Below are positions 1-9,117 of a stretch of 64,000 nt of DNA, one piece after another. Both the position numbers and the translations under genes were made by a program. This DNA comes from Tropicibacter sp. R16_0. Its GTDB lineage: Bacteria > Pseudomonadota > Alphaproteobacteria > Rhodobacterales > Rhodobacteraceae. The stretch lies in the NCBI RefSeq assembly GCF_017743935.1, contig NZ_JAGHRE010000002.1:310001-374000 (forward strand). The letters are read 5' to 3'. How positions within the stretch are numbered: the stretch's first letter is position 1; each line of letters begins with the position of its first letter. The notes below the pieces were generated by a model. The model did no database searches, had not been told where the DNA came from, and saw only the letters and a list, made by a program, of their open reading frames with translations.

Positions 1-1009
1 TCTTGAGCCAGCGGCCATAGATCCCCATGGGTTCAAACAGGATAAAGGCGATCAGGATCATGCCGAAGATGCCAAACTCAAGGCCGGGAATGGCCACGGT
101 GGATCCGCCAAAGACGGCACCGACGTATTCCTTGGCGATCGACAGGAACTGCGGCAGGAAGCCAATGACGATGGCGCCAAAGAACGCTCCGTGGATCGAG
201 CCAAGACCGCCGATCACGATCATCATCAACAGCTGGATCGAGATCACGACGCTGAACGTCTCGTTGTTGAAGGCACCCGCATAAAGCCCCATCAGGGCGC
301 CCGCCCATCCGGTGACCATGCAGCTGAGGCCAAACGAGATCGTCTTGGTGCGCGAGATGTCCACGCCCATGGCTTGCGCTGACACTTCGCTGTCACGGAC
401 GGCGATGAACGACCGGCCCAACGGCGCGCGCAGCAGGTTGATGTAGCCAAGCGTGACCAGAACCACGACGCCAAGCGTCAGCCAGTAGAACTCGTTCGGG
501 GTGCCCCAGCGATCCACCATGAAGCCAAAGACACCCACGGGCGGCGCGTATTTGCCTGCAACGCCGCCGGTGATCGGCTCGGCCAGAACGATGATGTCGT
601 CCATCAGGATGGACATCGCCAGCGTGAAGATCGCCAGATAGATGCCGTGCAGACGCAGGGCAGGGACGGCGACTGTTGCGCCGATGATGCCCGTGATCAG
701 ACCAGCGACCGGAAAGGCGATCATGAAGGGTACGCCCGCCTCGACCAGGATGATGTTGGCATAACACCCGATGGCCAGGAACGCGGCGTGGCCCAGGCTG
801 GCCTGGCCGGTGTGCCCCGTTAGAACCATCAGCCCCAGGCCGGCAATGGCCCAGATCAACACATTGGTCAGCTCGCCCAGATAGAAGTCATCCAACCACC
901 AGGGCGCGGCAATCGCCACCACCAGAAGCAGCAGGTAAAGGCTCAGCTGATATCCGTCCTTCCAGGGGCGGATGTCTTGCATGTAGTCGGTTTTGAATAC
1001 GATCCGCAT
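1..1009 (-). CDS. livM: Branched-chain amino acid ABC transporter permease LivM (C-terminus outside window)
   Basis: Inner-membrane permease of a Liv/HAAT-type amino acid ABC transporter. The frame is open for 336 codons from an ATG at 1009 to the window edge, so the C-terminus is missing. Several hydrophobic segments are visible. The permease EAA-like loop reads RAPLGRSFIAVRDSEVSAQA, and the protein ends in a typical LivM tail with FEPMGIYGRW. livH lies directly upstream with a 4-nt gap, so the two are co-transcribed; the ATPase genes are presumably beyond the window. Substrate cannot be told from sequence: Liv-type systems also carry amides, urea and aromatic acids. Confidence 0.93.
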   Translation of the reverse strand, partial: MRIVFKTDYMQDIRPWKDGYQLSLYLLLLVVAIAAPWWLDDFYLGELTNVLIWAIAGLGLMVLTGHTGQASLGHAAFLAIGCYANIILVEAGVPFMIAFPVAGLITGIIGATVAVPALRLHGIYLAIFTLAMSILMDDIIVLAEPITGGVAGKYAPPVGVFGFMVDRWGTPNEFYWLTLGVVVLVTLGYINLLRAPLGRSFIAVRDSEVSAQAMGVDISRTKTISFGLSCMVTGWAGALMGLYAGAFNNETFSVVISIQLLMMIVIGGLGSIHGAFFGAIVIGFLPQFLSIAKEYVGAVFGGSTVAIPGLEFGIFGMILIAFILFEPMGIYGRWLK

Positions 1010-1013
1010 GAGC

Positions 1014-1889
1014 TTATACCTTCTTAGTGCGCACTTGGCTGAACAGCCCGTGCGGACGGAAGATCAACACGGCAAGCAGCAGTGCGTAGGGCGCGATCTG
1101 GCTGTATCCGGCAGCGATATATCGGCTGGCAAAGGGTTCGATCACACCCACGATCAGTCCACCTGCTAGGGCACCGGGCAACGAGCCGAAGCCACCGATG
1201 ACCGCCGCGGCAAACGCTTTGATCCCAATGAGGCCAGTGGCCGGATCAACAGACCCCTTGGCGGCAAACAGGATCCCCGCAACACAGGCGACAACACCGC
1301 CCAATGCCCAGATCAGCCCCTGCACCTGCTTGACCGGCACGCCCATGTAATAGGCGGCCAACTGGTTTTGCGAGGCCCCTTGCATCGCCAAGCCCATCTT
1401 GGTTCTGGAAAAGAAGACATACAGGGACCATGTCAGCAGCACTGTGACCACGATGACGGCCACGTCTTCCATGCCCAAAACAAGTCCGCCAAGGGCGAGC
1501 TCTTTGCCGGCCAACGGGTTTTGCAAGGTTTGCGGTTCGTGACCCCAGATCAACCCGGCTACAAAGCGGATGACAAAGCCAAGCGCGATGGTCAGAATCA
1601 CGACCGAAGTCTGGCTTTCACCGAACATCTTGCGGATCAGGAAGCGATCCAGAAGATACCCGAGAACGGCCATCAACCCCAGTGAGATTGGCAAGGCCAT
1701 CCAGAAGGGCAGCCCCATATATTCTGTGTTGGTAAGCCCAATGGTAATAAATGCGCCCAGCATCATGAGATCGCCTTGCGCGAAATTCACGGCCTCGGTC
1801 GCCTTGTAGATCAGAACAAAGCCAAGCGCGATCAGGCCGTATACACAGCCATTCGCCAGCCCGCTGATCAGCAGCTGCAAATTGTCCAA
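1014..1889 (-). CDS. livH: Branched-chain amino acid ABC transporter permease LivH
   Basis: Second inner-membrane permease of the same Liv-type importer, about 291 residues with eight or so hydrophobic segments and the family signature NFAQGDLMMLGAF near the N-terminus. I prefer a TTG start at 1889 because a GGGAGG ribosome-binding site sits a few bases upstream. An in-frame ATG at 1925 would add twelve polar residues (NKPVNRRREENL) not typical of LivH and has no clear ribosome-binding site. Pairs with livM immediately downstream. Confidence 0.9.
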   Translation of the reverse strand: MDNLQLLISGLANGCVYGLIALGFVLIYKATEAVNFAQGDLMMLGAFITIGLTNTEYMGLPFWMALPISLGLMAVLGYLLDRFLIRKMFGESQTSVVILTIALGFVIRFVAGLIWGHEPQTLQNPLAGKELALGGLVLGMEDVAVIVVTVLLTWSLYVFFSRTKMGLAMQGASQNQLAAYYMGVPVKQVQGLIWALGGVVACVAGILFAAKGSVDPATGLIGIKAFAAAVIGGFGSLPGALAGGLIVGVIEPFASRYIAAGYSQIAPYALLLAVLIFRPHGLFSQVRTKKV

Positions 1890-1970
1890 ATTTTCCTCCC
1901 TGCGCCGGTTGACCGGCTTGTTCAACTGCCCCCCTTGATCCTCCTCATCATCGGGGGGCGGTCACTCGTA

Positions 1971-2999
1971 CTATGGCGTGATCATGACCTTTCCGTCAGT
2001 CTTTTTGAGCGCATCCGCCAAACCTGACACAACGTCACGAAGGGGTAGGTGCGCTGAGACGTCGGTTTTCCAACGTCCATCTGCAAATCGTGCCTGAACT
2101 TCGCCGACAACCCGCGCCTGATCTGCTGGCGGCGTGGTCATCATCCAGCTTGTCAGCCAGAAGCCTTCGATCTGCTTGCCCATAAAGATGAGCTGCCCCA
2201 TTTGCGACAGGCTGGGCAACTCGGCGTCCAGCTTGCCATAGCTGACCCAACGGGCGCGGTTGGGCATGGCAGCAAAGATCTGCTCGGATTGCTGGTTGCT
2301 GACAGCATCCAGGAACACGCGCGGTTTCAGCTCTGCACTGATTTTCGCGAATTTCTTGAACATATCGGGGTCACTGGTCACAAGAACTTCGGCAGCGCCC
2401 AACTCTTTCAGGGGTTCAACGGCTTCGGCTCGGCGCACAAGTGCGATGGGTTTCAAACCCAGATCGCGCCCCAGTGTACACATCAGTTTGCCCAGCTGGC
2501 TTGTTGCGGCAGAGATCACAAAGGCGTCGCCTTCGGACTTGGCAATATCCACCATTGCCATGGCGGTCAGAGGGTTGACGATCTGGGCCGCGCCGTCCTC
2601 GTCCGAGATATCGGGACGCAGTGGAATGCACATCTGGGCTTGCGTCACGACATAATCTGCCCAAGCGCCCGATCCCGCGGCAACAAAGGCCACGCGTTGT
2701 CCTGCCAGGCCCTCGGCACCTTTGCCCGTGGCCACGACATCGCCGCATCCCTCGAACCCTGCTGGGTGTCCTTTGACCCGCGGCTGACCGTATTCCCCTT
2801 TGATGAAATGCAAATCCGATGGGTTGACCGAGGCCACCCGCAGTTTGACCAGAACCTGACCGGGGCCGGGCGTGGGGACAGCAATTTCACCGTTTTCCAG
2901 ATAATCTGTTGCATCGGCTATGGCCGGGCCGGTCGCCTGGCCCGAGTATCCGTCGCCGGTCTGCAAGACAGCGAACATGGTTTCGGGGATCTGTGTCAT
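1971..2999 (-). CDS. MDR-superfamily oxidoreductase, enoyl reductase (ETR)-like
   Basis: Medium-chain dehydrogenase/reductase of 342 residues with an N-terminal GroES-like domain (VNPSDLHFIKGEYG, GFEGCGDVVATG) and a Rossmann domain (ISAATSQLGK near residue 165). The usual zinc ligands are absent. The NPSD and GFWLTSW motifs recall mitochondrial-type 2-enoyl thioester reductases more than quinone reductases, but the substrate is not known. Its ATG overlaps the stop of the upstream TetR gene by 4 nt (ATGA), so the two are translationally coupled. The TetR protein probably controls this oxidoreductase and possibly the liv genes downstream. Confidence 0.85.
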   Translation of the reverse strand: MTQIPETMFAVLQTGDGYSGQATGPAIADATDYLENGEIAVPTPGPGQVLVKLRVASVNPSDLHFIKGEYGQPRVKGHPAGFEGCGDVVATGKGAEGLAGQRVAFVAAGSGAWADYVVTQAQMCIPLRPDISDEDGAAQIVNPLTAMAMVDIAKSEGDAFVISAATSQLGKLMCTLGRDLGLKPIALVRRAEAVEPLKELGAAEVLVTSDPDMFKKFAKISAELKPRVFLDAVSNQQSEQIFAAMPNRARWVSYGKLDAELPSLSQMGQLIFMGKQIEGFWLTSWMMTTPPADQARVVGEVQARFADGRWKTDVSAHLPLRDVVSGLADALKKTDGKVMITP

Positions 3000-3673
3000 G
3001 CGAAAACCTTTTGTGATTGGTTTGAATGCTGTGTGATGTTGTCTGCGTTCAGCCCAAGGCCTGACATTGCAAAGCGCACCACGTCATCAACGATGGCCTG
3101 ACGGCTCTCTGGCGTGTCCTCGCCACGGGGGCGATACCAGAATACCGGGCCGTTCAACGTGCTCATGAAGCTCTGGATCGTGATCGACAGTTGCGGGCCG
3201 ATATGAAACTGCCCATCGGCTACGCCTTGCAGGACAACCTCGCGAAAGCGCTGCTCATATAGATCACGACGCGTCAGATGCGCCTCCATCGCTTCGCGCT
3301 GAAACTGGGTGGTGGTGGAATACCGAAGCATCTGAAGCCCATCCAACAGGACGTGCATATAGGGCAGGTCGTCGATCATCGACCGCGCATGACCTGCTGA
3401 CATGACGCTGAGCCGCGCCGCTGGCGTGCCCTGCATGTGATAGCCGTCATCGGAGGCCGCAAATACCAGATCCATGGCGCGGTCGCGAACTGCGTTGAAC
3501 AAATCCATCTTGGACGGGAAATAGTGATAGACGCGCCCCTTGGTGGCTCCCAGATGCCGGGCGACGGTGTCGATCGACGTGGCGGCAAATCCGCGGCTTT
3601 GAAAACACTCGGCCGCCGCGCGCAGCAACTCTTCGTAGCGTTCAGATCGCGCTTCGGCGGTGGACTGTGACAT
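2996..3673 (-). CDS. TetR/AcrR family transcriptional regulator
   Basis: About 225 residues. The N-terminal helix-turn-helix is clear (GFAATSIDTVARHLGATKGRVYHYF, residues about 28-52) and is followed by a variable ligand-binding domain. Start chosen at 3673, with GGGAGGG about 10 nt upstream; an upstream in-frame ATG at 3730 would add residues lying over the promoter and operator. The gene overlaps the downstream MDR gene by 4 nt. It probably represses its own operon through the dyad at 3707-3727. The inducer is unknown; an acyl-CoA is a guess from the neighbouring reductase. Confidence 0.9.
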   Translation of the reverse strand: MSQSTAEARSERYEELLRAAAECFQSRGFAATSIDTVARHLGATKGRVYHYFPSKMDLFNAVRDRAMDLVFAASDDGYHMQGTPAARLSVMSAGHARSMIDDLPYMHVLLDGLQMLRYSTTTQFQREAMEAHLTRRDLYEQRFREVVLQGVADGQFHIGPQLSITIQSFMSTLNGPVFWYRPRGEDTPESRQAIVDDVVRFAMSGLGLNADNITQHSNQSQKVFA

Positions 3674-3706
3674 TTGTGCGTTCCCTCCCGAATTTGGCCA
3701 AGGGGA

Positions 3707-3727
3707 ACATACTACTTGGTATGTAGT
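3707..3727. promoter_or_regulatory. Candidate TetR operator (two interleaved dyads)
   Basis: ACATAC at 3707-3712 and GTATGT at 3719-3724 form a perfect 6-bp inverted repeat with a 6-bp spacer. ACTAC at 3711-3715 and GTAGT at 3723-3727 form a second, interleaved one. The element lies 34-54 bp upstream of the TetR start codon, as expected for an autoregulatory operator. Confidence 0.55.
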
Positions 3728-3876
3728 CAATCTGGGGTACGTTGTGACGTAGGGGAATGATCACTTAACGCTTTGGAAAAAAGGAAAACTTTGGATCTGA
3801 AGTGAATTGGCAAAAGAAAACCCCCGCAGCGAATGCTCGGGGGTTTGCAACGGAACCGTGAGAGATCGGGTGGGTG

Positions 3877-4446
3877 TCAGCCACCCCAGGTGCGCACGAC
3901 GCCGCAATCCATGTGTACGAAGTTCGACCGCGAGTAACGGCCAACGCCACCCGCCCGGCATGACGCGGCGGCACGTGCCATCTGACCAACCGAGCGCGAC
4001 GACAAACGAAGGTCTGCGGCCTGGCCTTTCATGTGAAGAGAGTTCTTGGCAACGCCGCGCGACCGACGGCGCAGCATGGCGTTTGTCTGAGGGCTGCGAT
4101 AGCCCGACAACAGCATGTAGGGTTCGTTGACATCCATCAGGTTGTGCGCGGCTGCCATGATGTCGACAGTGCGCAGGTCCATGGTTTTGACCTGATCGGT
4201 CCGCCAGTCGCGCATGAAGTGGTTCACTTCCTTGACCGCATCCTTGATGTAGTCGCCATCGATCCAGTAGATCATGTCGATGCGCTCACCAGTGCGCCCC
4301 GAGTACATTCGGATACGGCGAATGTCGCCGCCGCCACGAAGGAACCCTGCTGCCTTGGAGAAGGTCGGTGCCGCTGTGATAGTTGTTGCTGCGAACGCAC
4401 CCAATAGGGCGCGCCGAGTCAAGCCCGAAGAGCTGGAATCTGCCAT
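3877..4446 (-). CDS. DUF882 / YcbK-like M15-family peptidase, Tat-type signal
   Basis: About 189 residues from the ATG at 4446. A twin-arginine-like leader (TRRALLGAFAATT, residues 10-22) suggests export in folded form. The body matches the DUF882 (YcbK) family related to M15 D,D/L,D-carboxypeptidases. The zinc-site pattern is present: SGYRSPQTN at 114-122, H138 and D145 in SLHMKGQAAD, and H178 in FVHMDCG. Probable role: cleavage of cell-wall peptide cross-links in the periplasm. It is divergent from an L,D-transpeptidase gene, and in many proteobacteria these two families are neighbours, which supports a shared wall-remodelling role. Confidence 0.88.
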   Translation of the reverse strand: MADSSSSGLTRRALLGAFAATTITAAPTFSKAAGFLRGGGDIRRIRMYSGRTGERIDMIYWIDGDYIKDAVKEVNHFMRDWRTDQVKTMDLRTVDIMAAAHNLMDVNEPYMLLSGYRSPQTNAMLRRRSRGVAKNSLHMKGQAADLRLSSRSVGQMARAAASCRAGGVGRYSRSNFVHMDCGVVRTWGG

Positions 4447-4804
4447 TTCCTGTGTCGTCCCGTACGTATCCTGCCTGCGCACGATGTTACGTGCACTGTG
4501 TTAATATCCATCCCCAGATGGCAACTGTATGACACAGACAGATTCGCGAGCCAACAATTGAATGCCGCAAGTTTTACTTACGGGGAATTTTCGGCGAGTT
4601 TTTGCGCAAACCTGTGCAAATGCCTTATCTTTGCCGCATTTGCGAGCATGCAAACCCGAAAGTTTGGGGGCGATGCATGCATGCATCAGGTCTGTTCGCA
4701 ATTTGTCCTGTGAACGAAATGTGAATGGACTTCTGCAATGTAACTTTTGAAACTCGACCAACACACGTTGATTTGACCATTACCAAGACCCCAAGGACCA
4801 TCCC
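4447..4804. promoter_or_regulatory. Divergent promoter region between DUF882 gene and L,D-transpeptidase
   Basis: A 358-bp gene-free stretch, AT-richer than its flanks, must hold both divergent promoters. It contains a perfect 16-bp palindrome at 4672-4687 and repeated GCAAA/TTTGC elements between 4600 and 4655. I could not identify convincing -35/-10 pairs or a known regulator site. Short open frames inside it overlap each other and lack ribosome-binding sites. Confidence 0.5.
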
Positions 4805-6415
4805 ATGCTGCGTTTGACTCGGCGTTCGTCTGCCAGAACCGTGTTTCACCTGCTGGGTACCGCCGGATTGCTCGCTTTGCTCAGCGCACCCGTGTCGGCC
4901 CAGGTAACCGCATTCAAACAGGCCATTGCCGAGGCCGCATCCAAAAGCGATGCGGTGGCAAAGTTCTACCGCGAGAACAACTATCAACCGATCTGGACAG
5001 GCGAAGGTGAAGAACACCGCGCGCGCCGCGCCGCTTTGGTGCAGGCGCTTTCTACGGCGGACGTTCATGGTTTGCCGGTGGACCGCTACCGTCTGGACCT
5101 GTTGATGGACAAGATGCGCAACGCGGAAACCACCCGTGATCTGGGCATGGTCGAAGTGGCGCTCAGCAGAGCCTTTGTGACCTACGCACGCGACATTCAA
5201 ACAGGCGTCCTGCGTCCGTCGACCATTGATGACGGTATGGTGCGCAAAGTCGAACGTCGCGAGGGTGACGCTTATTTGCGCGAGCTCGAAACAAGCGCGC
5301 CGGGCGCGTTTATGCGAACCTTGGCACCGACCTCTCCGCAATATCGTGCGTTGCTCAAGGAAAAACTGCGACTGGAACATCTGTTGGCTACGGGCGGGTG
5401 GGGTCCGACTGTGCCGGTCCGCAAGTATGAACCCGGTGACAGTGGCAGCGGGGTCGTCAGCCTGCGCAATCGTCTGATCGACATGGGCTACATGAGCCGC
5501 AGCGCCAGCAAGTCTTATGACACATCCCTTCAAAACGCGGTCCAGGCGTTTCAATCCTCACATGGGCTTGAGGCGGATGGCGTCGCGGGCAAAAGCACCA
5601 TTACCGAAATCAACAAAAGCGTAGGGGATCGGCTCAAGTCTGTCATCGTGGCGCTGGAACGTGAGCGCTGGTTGAAACGCGACCGGGGCGCGCGGCACAT
5701 TCTGGTAAATCAGACCGATTTTTCGGCCAAGATCATCGATGATGGTCATGTGACGTTTCAAACACGTTCGGTCATTGGCAAGAACACCAGCGACCGACGC
5801 ACGCCCGAGTTTTCGGATGTAATGGAACATATGGTCATCAATCCCAGCTGGTATGTTCCGCGTTCGATCATCACCAAGGAATACCTGCCCAAGCTGCGCG
5901 CCAATCCGGGCGCCGTTGGGCATCTGGAAATCACCGACAGCCGGGGACGCCGCGTGAGCCGCAGCCACAACTTTGCACAATACTCTGCCCGCAGCTTCCC
6001 CTTTGCCATGCGCCAGCCCCCGGGCAAGAAGAATGCACTGGGCCTAGTCAAATTCATGTTCCCGAACAAGTACAACATCTACTTGCACGACACGCCGCAG
6101 AAGCATCTCTTCGCTCGTGAAGTGCGCGCTTACTCGCACGGCTGCGTGCGGTTGGCCCAACCGTTCGAATTTGCTTATGCGTTGCTGGCCAAGCAAAGTG
6201 AATCGCCAAAGGAGTTCTTTCACCGGGTTCTCGACTCCGGCAAGGAAACCAAGGTCGAGCTGGAAGAGCATGTACCGGTGCACATCATCTATCGCACAGC
6301 CGTGATTTCACCTAAGGGACAAGCGGAATATCGTCGCGACATCTATGGCCGGGATGCCAAGATCTGGAGCGCGCTTTCCAACGCAGGGGTGGCCCTGTCC
6401 GCCGTTCGGGGGTAA
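4805..6415 (+). CDS. Secreted L,D-transpeptidase (YkuD domain) with peptidoglycan-binding domain
   Basis: 536 residues. A signal peptide ends near residue 33 (ALLSAPVSAQ). An N-terminal scaffold region is followed by a peptidoglycan_binding_1 domain (about 212-270, LRNRLIDMGYM...AVQAFQSSHGLEADGVAGKST) and a YkuD catalytic domain (about 290-470). The catalytic motif SHGCVRL is intact, with H445 and C447. The architecture resembles E. coli LdtD (YcbB): periplasmic formation of 3-3 cross-links between meso-diaminopimelate residues. It lies divergent from a DUF882 peptidase and just upstream of lpxD, so the local theme is envelope assembly. Confidence 0.93.
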   Translation: MLRLTRRSSARTVFHLLGTAGLLALLSAPVSAQVTAFKQAIAEAASKSDAVAKFYRENNYQPIWTGEGEEHRARRAALVQALSTADVHGLPVDRYRLDLLMDKMRNAETTRDLGMVEVALSRAFVTYARDIQTGVLRPSTIDDGMVRKVERREGDAYLRELETSAPGAFMRTLAPTSPQYRALLKEKLRLEHLLATGGWGPTVPVRKYEPGDSGSGVVSLRNRLIDMGYMSRSASKSYDTSLQNAVQAFQSSHGLEADGVAGKSTITEINKSVGDRLKSVIVALERERWLKRDRGARHILVNQTDFSAKIIDDGHVTFQTRSVIGKNTSDRRTPEFSDVMEHMVINPSWYVPRSIITKEYLPKLRANPGAVGHLEITDSRGRRVSRSHNFAQYSARSFPFAMRQPPGKKNALGLVKFMFPNKYNIYLHDTPQKHLFAREVRAYSHGCVRLAQPFEFAYALLAKQSESPKEFFHRVLDSGKETKVELEEHVPVHIIYRTAVISPKGQAEYRRDIYGRDAKIWSALSNAGVALSAVRG

Positions 6416-6452
6416 GCAACGGGGACCAAAGCGAATTAGACGGGGTCCCACC

Positions 6453-7544
6453 ATGCGCTTTACCATCCAGCAGATTGCCCAATCCCTTGGCGCCGACGCG
6501 GCCGGGGACCTTGAGCTGACGGTCACGCGGGCCTCGGAGCCCGCAGATGCCACTGCGGATGCACTGGCACTTGCGATGTCACCAAAATACGCCGAAGAGC
6601 TGAGCGCCGGGAAAGCCGAGGCCGCGATCGTCTGGCCGGATGCGGATTGGCAGGCCATGGGATTGAAGGCGGCCATCTTTGCGCCGCGCCCGCGAATGGC
6701 CATGGCGGGCGTCACCGTCATGATGGACAAGGGCCAAGGCGAAGGGCAGGGGATTCACCCCTCGGCCATTGTGGATCCGACGGCCAGTATTGGTGAGAAT
6801 GTCTCGATCGGGCCGCTGTGCGTGGTTGGGGCCAATGCGGTCATTGGCAACGGCTCGGTCATCGGGCCCCACTGTGTCATCGGTATTGACGTGCGTTTGG
6901 GTGAAAACGCCCACCTGCGCGAGATGGTCAGCATTGGCGCCCGCGCCACCATTGGGAACAGATTCCGCGCACAGCCCGGCGTTCGCATCGGCTCGGACGG
7001 GTTCAGCTTTGTTACCCCCGAAGTGTCCGGCGTTGAAAACGCACGCAAGTCGATGGGCGATTCAGGTGATGCCAAAGCGCAGAGCTGGATGCGCATCCAC
7101 TCTATCGGTGCTGTCGAAATTGGTGATGACGTGGAAATCGGTGCGAACTCGACCATTGACAACGGCACCATCCGCAACACGGTCATCGGCTCTGGCACCA
7201 AGCTCGACAATCTGGTCCATGTTGGTCACAACACCCGCGTCGGACAAGACTGTCTGCTCTGCGGGCAGGTCGGTCTCTCGGGCTCGGTCGATGTTGGCAA
7301 CAACACGGTATTGGGTGGCCAGGTCGGCGTCGCCGACAACCTGTTCATTGGTGCGGGTGTTATTGCCGCAGGGGCCACAAAAATCCTGTCAAATGTGCCA
7401 GCCGGTCGCGTGATGATGGGCTATCCAGCGATAAAAATGGAAACGCATACAGACATTTACAAAGCACAGCGCCGTCTTCCGCGCATCCTACGTGACGTCG
7501 ATGCGCTGAAAAAGGCGGTTTCCAAACTGACCTCGAGTGATTAA
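6453..7544 (+). CDS. lpxD: UDP-3-O-acylglucosamine N-acyltransferase LpxD
   Basis: 363 residues from the ATG at 6453. The N-terminal uridine-binding domain (about 1-95) is followed by a left-handed beta-helix of hexapeptide repeats ([20 protein letters not shown] onward). The catalytic His lies in the [10 protein letters not shown] motif. LpxD transfers a 3-hydroxyacyl chain from ACP to UDP-3-O-acylglucosamine in lipid A synthesis. In E. coli lpxD sits with bamA/fabZ/lpxA, whereas here it is followed by an acyl carrier protein and a ketoacyl-ACP synthase in the same direction (34-nt gap), suggesting a local acyl supply. An in-frame ATG at 6345 lies inside the upstream gene and is unlikely. 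Confidence 0.93.
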   Translation: MRFTIQQIAQSLGADAAGDLELTVTRASEPADATADALALAMSPKYAEELSAGKAEAAIVWPDADWQAMGLKAAIFAPRPRMAMAGVTVMMDKGQGEGQGIHPSAIVDPTASIGENVSIGPLCVVGANAVIGNGSVIGPHCVIGIDVRLGENAHLREMVSIGARATIGNRFRAQPGVRIGSDGFSFVTPEVSGVENARKSMGDSGDAKAQSWMRIHSIGAVEIGDDVEIGANSTIDNGTIRNTVIGSGTKLDNLVHVGHNTRVGQDCLLCGQVGLSGSVDVGNNTVLGGQVGVADNLFIGAGVIAAGATKILSNVPAGRVMMGYPAIKMETHTDIYKAQRRLPRILRDVDALKKAVSKLTSSD

Positions 7545-7578
7545 ATCGGCCTCAGACATTCTAGTCAGAGGACTGATT

Positions 7579-7836
7579 ATGAGCATCAACGACCGTGTTA
7601 TCGCGATCATCGCAGAACAGGCCGTTCTGGACCCGTCCGATGTAACCCCCGAAAGCACTCTGGAAGATCTGGGCATCGACAGCCTCGGCCTGGTCGAAAG
7701 CATCTTTGCTATCGAAGAGGAATTCGACATCTCGATCCCCTTCAATGCCAACGAACCCTCGCAAAGCGATTTTGACATTTCGAATGTGGCGGCCATCGTC
7801 GCCGGTATCGAAAAACTCATGTCCGAGAAGGCATAG
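7579..7836 (+). CDS. Acyl carrier protein (non-housekeeping)
   Basis: 85 residues from the ATG at 7579. The phosphopantetheine attachment motif GIDSLGLVE places the modified serine at residue 35. The [12 protein letters not shown] segment matches the conserved ACP helix III region. Located between lpxD and a KAS gene, it resembles specialised ACPs such as rhizobial AcpXL in gene context more than housekeeping AcpP, which usually sits between fabG and fabF. A role in carrying an acyl chain destined for lipid A or another envelope lipid is an inference. Confidence 0.9.
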   Translation: MSINDRVIAIIAEQAVLDPSDVTPESTLEDLGIDSLGLVESIFAIEEEFDISIPFNANEPSQSDFDISNVAAIVAGIEKLMSEKA

Positions 7837-7856
7837 CGGGCGAGCGGGAAAACACG

Positions 7857-9065
7857 ATGAAACGCGTTGTCATCACCGGGGCCGGAACCATCAACTCTCT
7901 GGGCCATTCGGTGCCTGAGACGCTCGAGGCCATGCGCGAAGGGCGCTGCGGCATTGGCGAGTTGGAGTTTCGCGACGTCGAGCGCCTTGCCATCAAGATC
8001 GGTGGCCAGGTTCGCGGGTTTGAGGCTGAAGGCCGGTTCAATCGCCAACAAATGTCGCTGTATGACCGGTTCACCCAGTTTACTCTGGCCGCCGCAAAAG
8101 AAGCGATCACCCAATCGGGCCTGACCTTCAACGGCGAGTTGTCTGCCCGGTCCGGCGTTGTTCTGGGCACCGCCGGGGGCGGGGTCAGCACGTGGGACGA
8201 CAACTATCGCTCGGTCTATGAGGACGGAAAGAACCGGGTGCATCCTTTTGTTGTGCCGAAACTCATGAACAACGCGGCGGCCAGCCATCTGTCGATGGAA
8301 CATAACCTCAAAGGTCCGTCGTTCACCGTCTCGACCGCCTGCGCCTCGTCCAACCATGCTATGGCACAAGCTCTGGCCATGGTTCGCAGCGGTATGGCGC
8401 CGGTCATGATCACTGGTGGGTCGGAATCCATGCTGTGTTTTGGCGGGGTCAAAGCCTGGGAAGGGCTGCGGGTCATGTCCAAGGACGCGTGCCGCCCATT
8501 TAGCGCAAACCGCAACGGCATGGTTCAGGGCGAAGGTGCCGGCGTTTTCGTGTTCGAAGAATATGAGCACGCCAAGGCGCGCGGTGCCGACATCCTGTGC
8601 GAGGTCATCGGCTCGGCCATGTCGTCCGACGCCGCAGACATCGTGATGCCGTCAAAACAAGGGGCGGCCCGGGCCATTTCGGGCGCCTTGGCGGATGCTC
8701 GACTGAACCCCGAAGATGTGGCTTATATCAACGCGCATGGCACCGGCACGGCCGCCAACGACAAGACGGAATGTGCCGCCGTGGCGGATGTGTTTGGAAA
8801 GCACGCCGACAATCTGATGATCAGCTCAACCAAATCCATGCACGGCCACCTGATCGGCGGTACGGGCGCGGTCGAGCTTTTGGCCTGCATCATGGCTCTG
8901 CGAGATGGGGTTATCGCACCGACCATCGGGTACGAAGAACCGGATCCAGAATGCGCCTTGGACGTGGTCCCGAACGAGGCGCGCGAGGTCAACGTGAACG
9001 TGGCCCTGTCCAATGCCTTTGCCTTTGGCGGGCTCAACGCGGTTCTGGCCCTGCGCAAGGTCTGA
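7857..9065 (+). CDS. Beta-ketoacyl-ACP synthase (KAS II/FabF-like)
   Basis: 402 residues, the usual length for FabF-type condensing enzymes. The catalytic triad is intact: C162 in VSTACASSNHA, H294 in NAHGTGTAAND and H331 in SMHGHLIGGTG. It would condense acyl-ACP with malonyl-ACP. The gene starts 20 nt after the adjacent ACP stop, so it probably works with that carrier. A bidirectional terminator follows. It differs from housekeeping FabF in context (no fabG/acpP), so a specialised lipid role is likely; the product chain is unknown. Confidence 0.9.
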   Translation: MKRVVITGAGTINSLGHSVPETLEAMREGRCGIGELEFRDVERLAIKIGGQVRGFEAEGRFNRQQMSLYDRFTQFTLAAAKEAITQSGLTFNGELSARSGVVLGTAGGGVSTWDDNYRSVYEDGKNRVHPFVVPKLMNNAAASHLSMEHNLKGPSFTVSTACASSNHAMAQALAMVRSGMAPVMITGGSESMLCFGGVKAWEGLRVMSKDACRPFSANRNGMVQGEGAGVFVFEEYEHAKARGADILCEVIGSAMSSDAADIVMPSKQGAARAISGALADARLNPEDVAYINAHGTGTAANDKTECAAVADVFGKHADNLMISSTKSMHGHLIGGTGAVELLACIMALRDGVIAPTIGYEEPDPECALDVVPNEAREVNVNVALSNAFAFGGLNAVLALRKV

Positions 9066-9070
9066 CAAAA

Positions 9071-9097
9071 AACGCCGCCCTCCTGGGGCGGCGTTTT
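9071..9097. terminator. Bidirectional rho-independent terminator
   Basis: Perfect 10-bp stem AACGCCGCCC/GGGCGGCGTT (9071-9080 and 9086-9095) with a 5-nt loop. A-rich sequence precedes it and a T-run follows, between the convergent KAS and IalB-family genes. Confidence 0.88.
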
Positions 9098-9117
9098 CAG
9101 TTCAAACTGTCGATTGA

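Noticed and set aside
4498-4764. Small open frames on both strands in the 4.5-4.8 kb spacer
   Set aside because: They overlap one another, lack ribosome-binding sites and signal or domain features, and occupy the required divergent promoter region.
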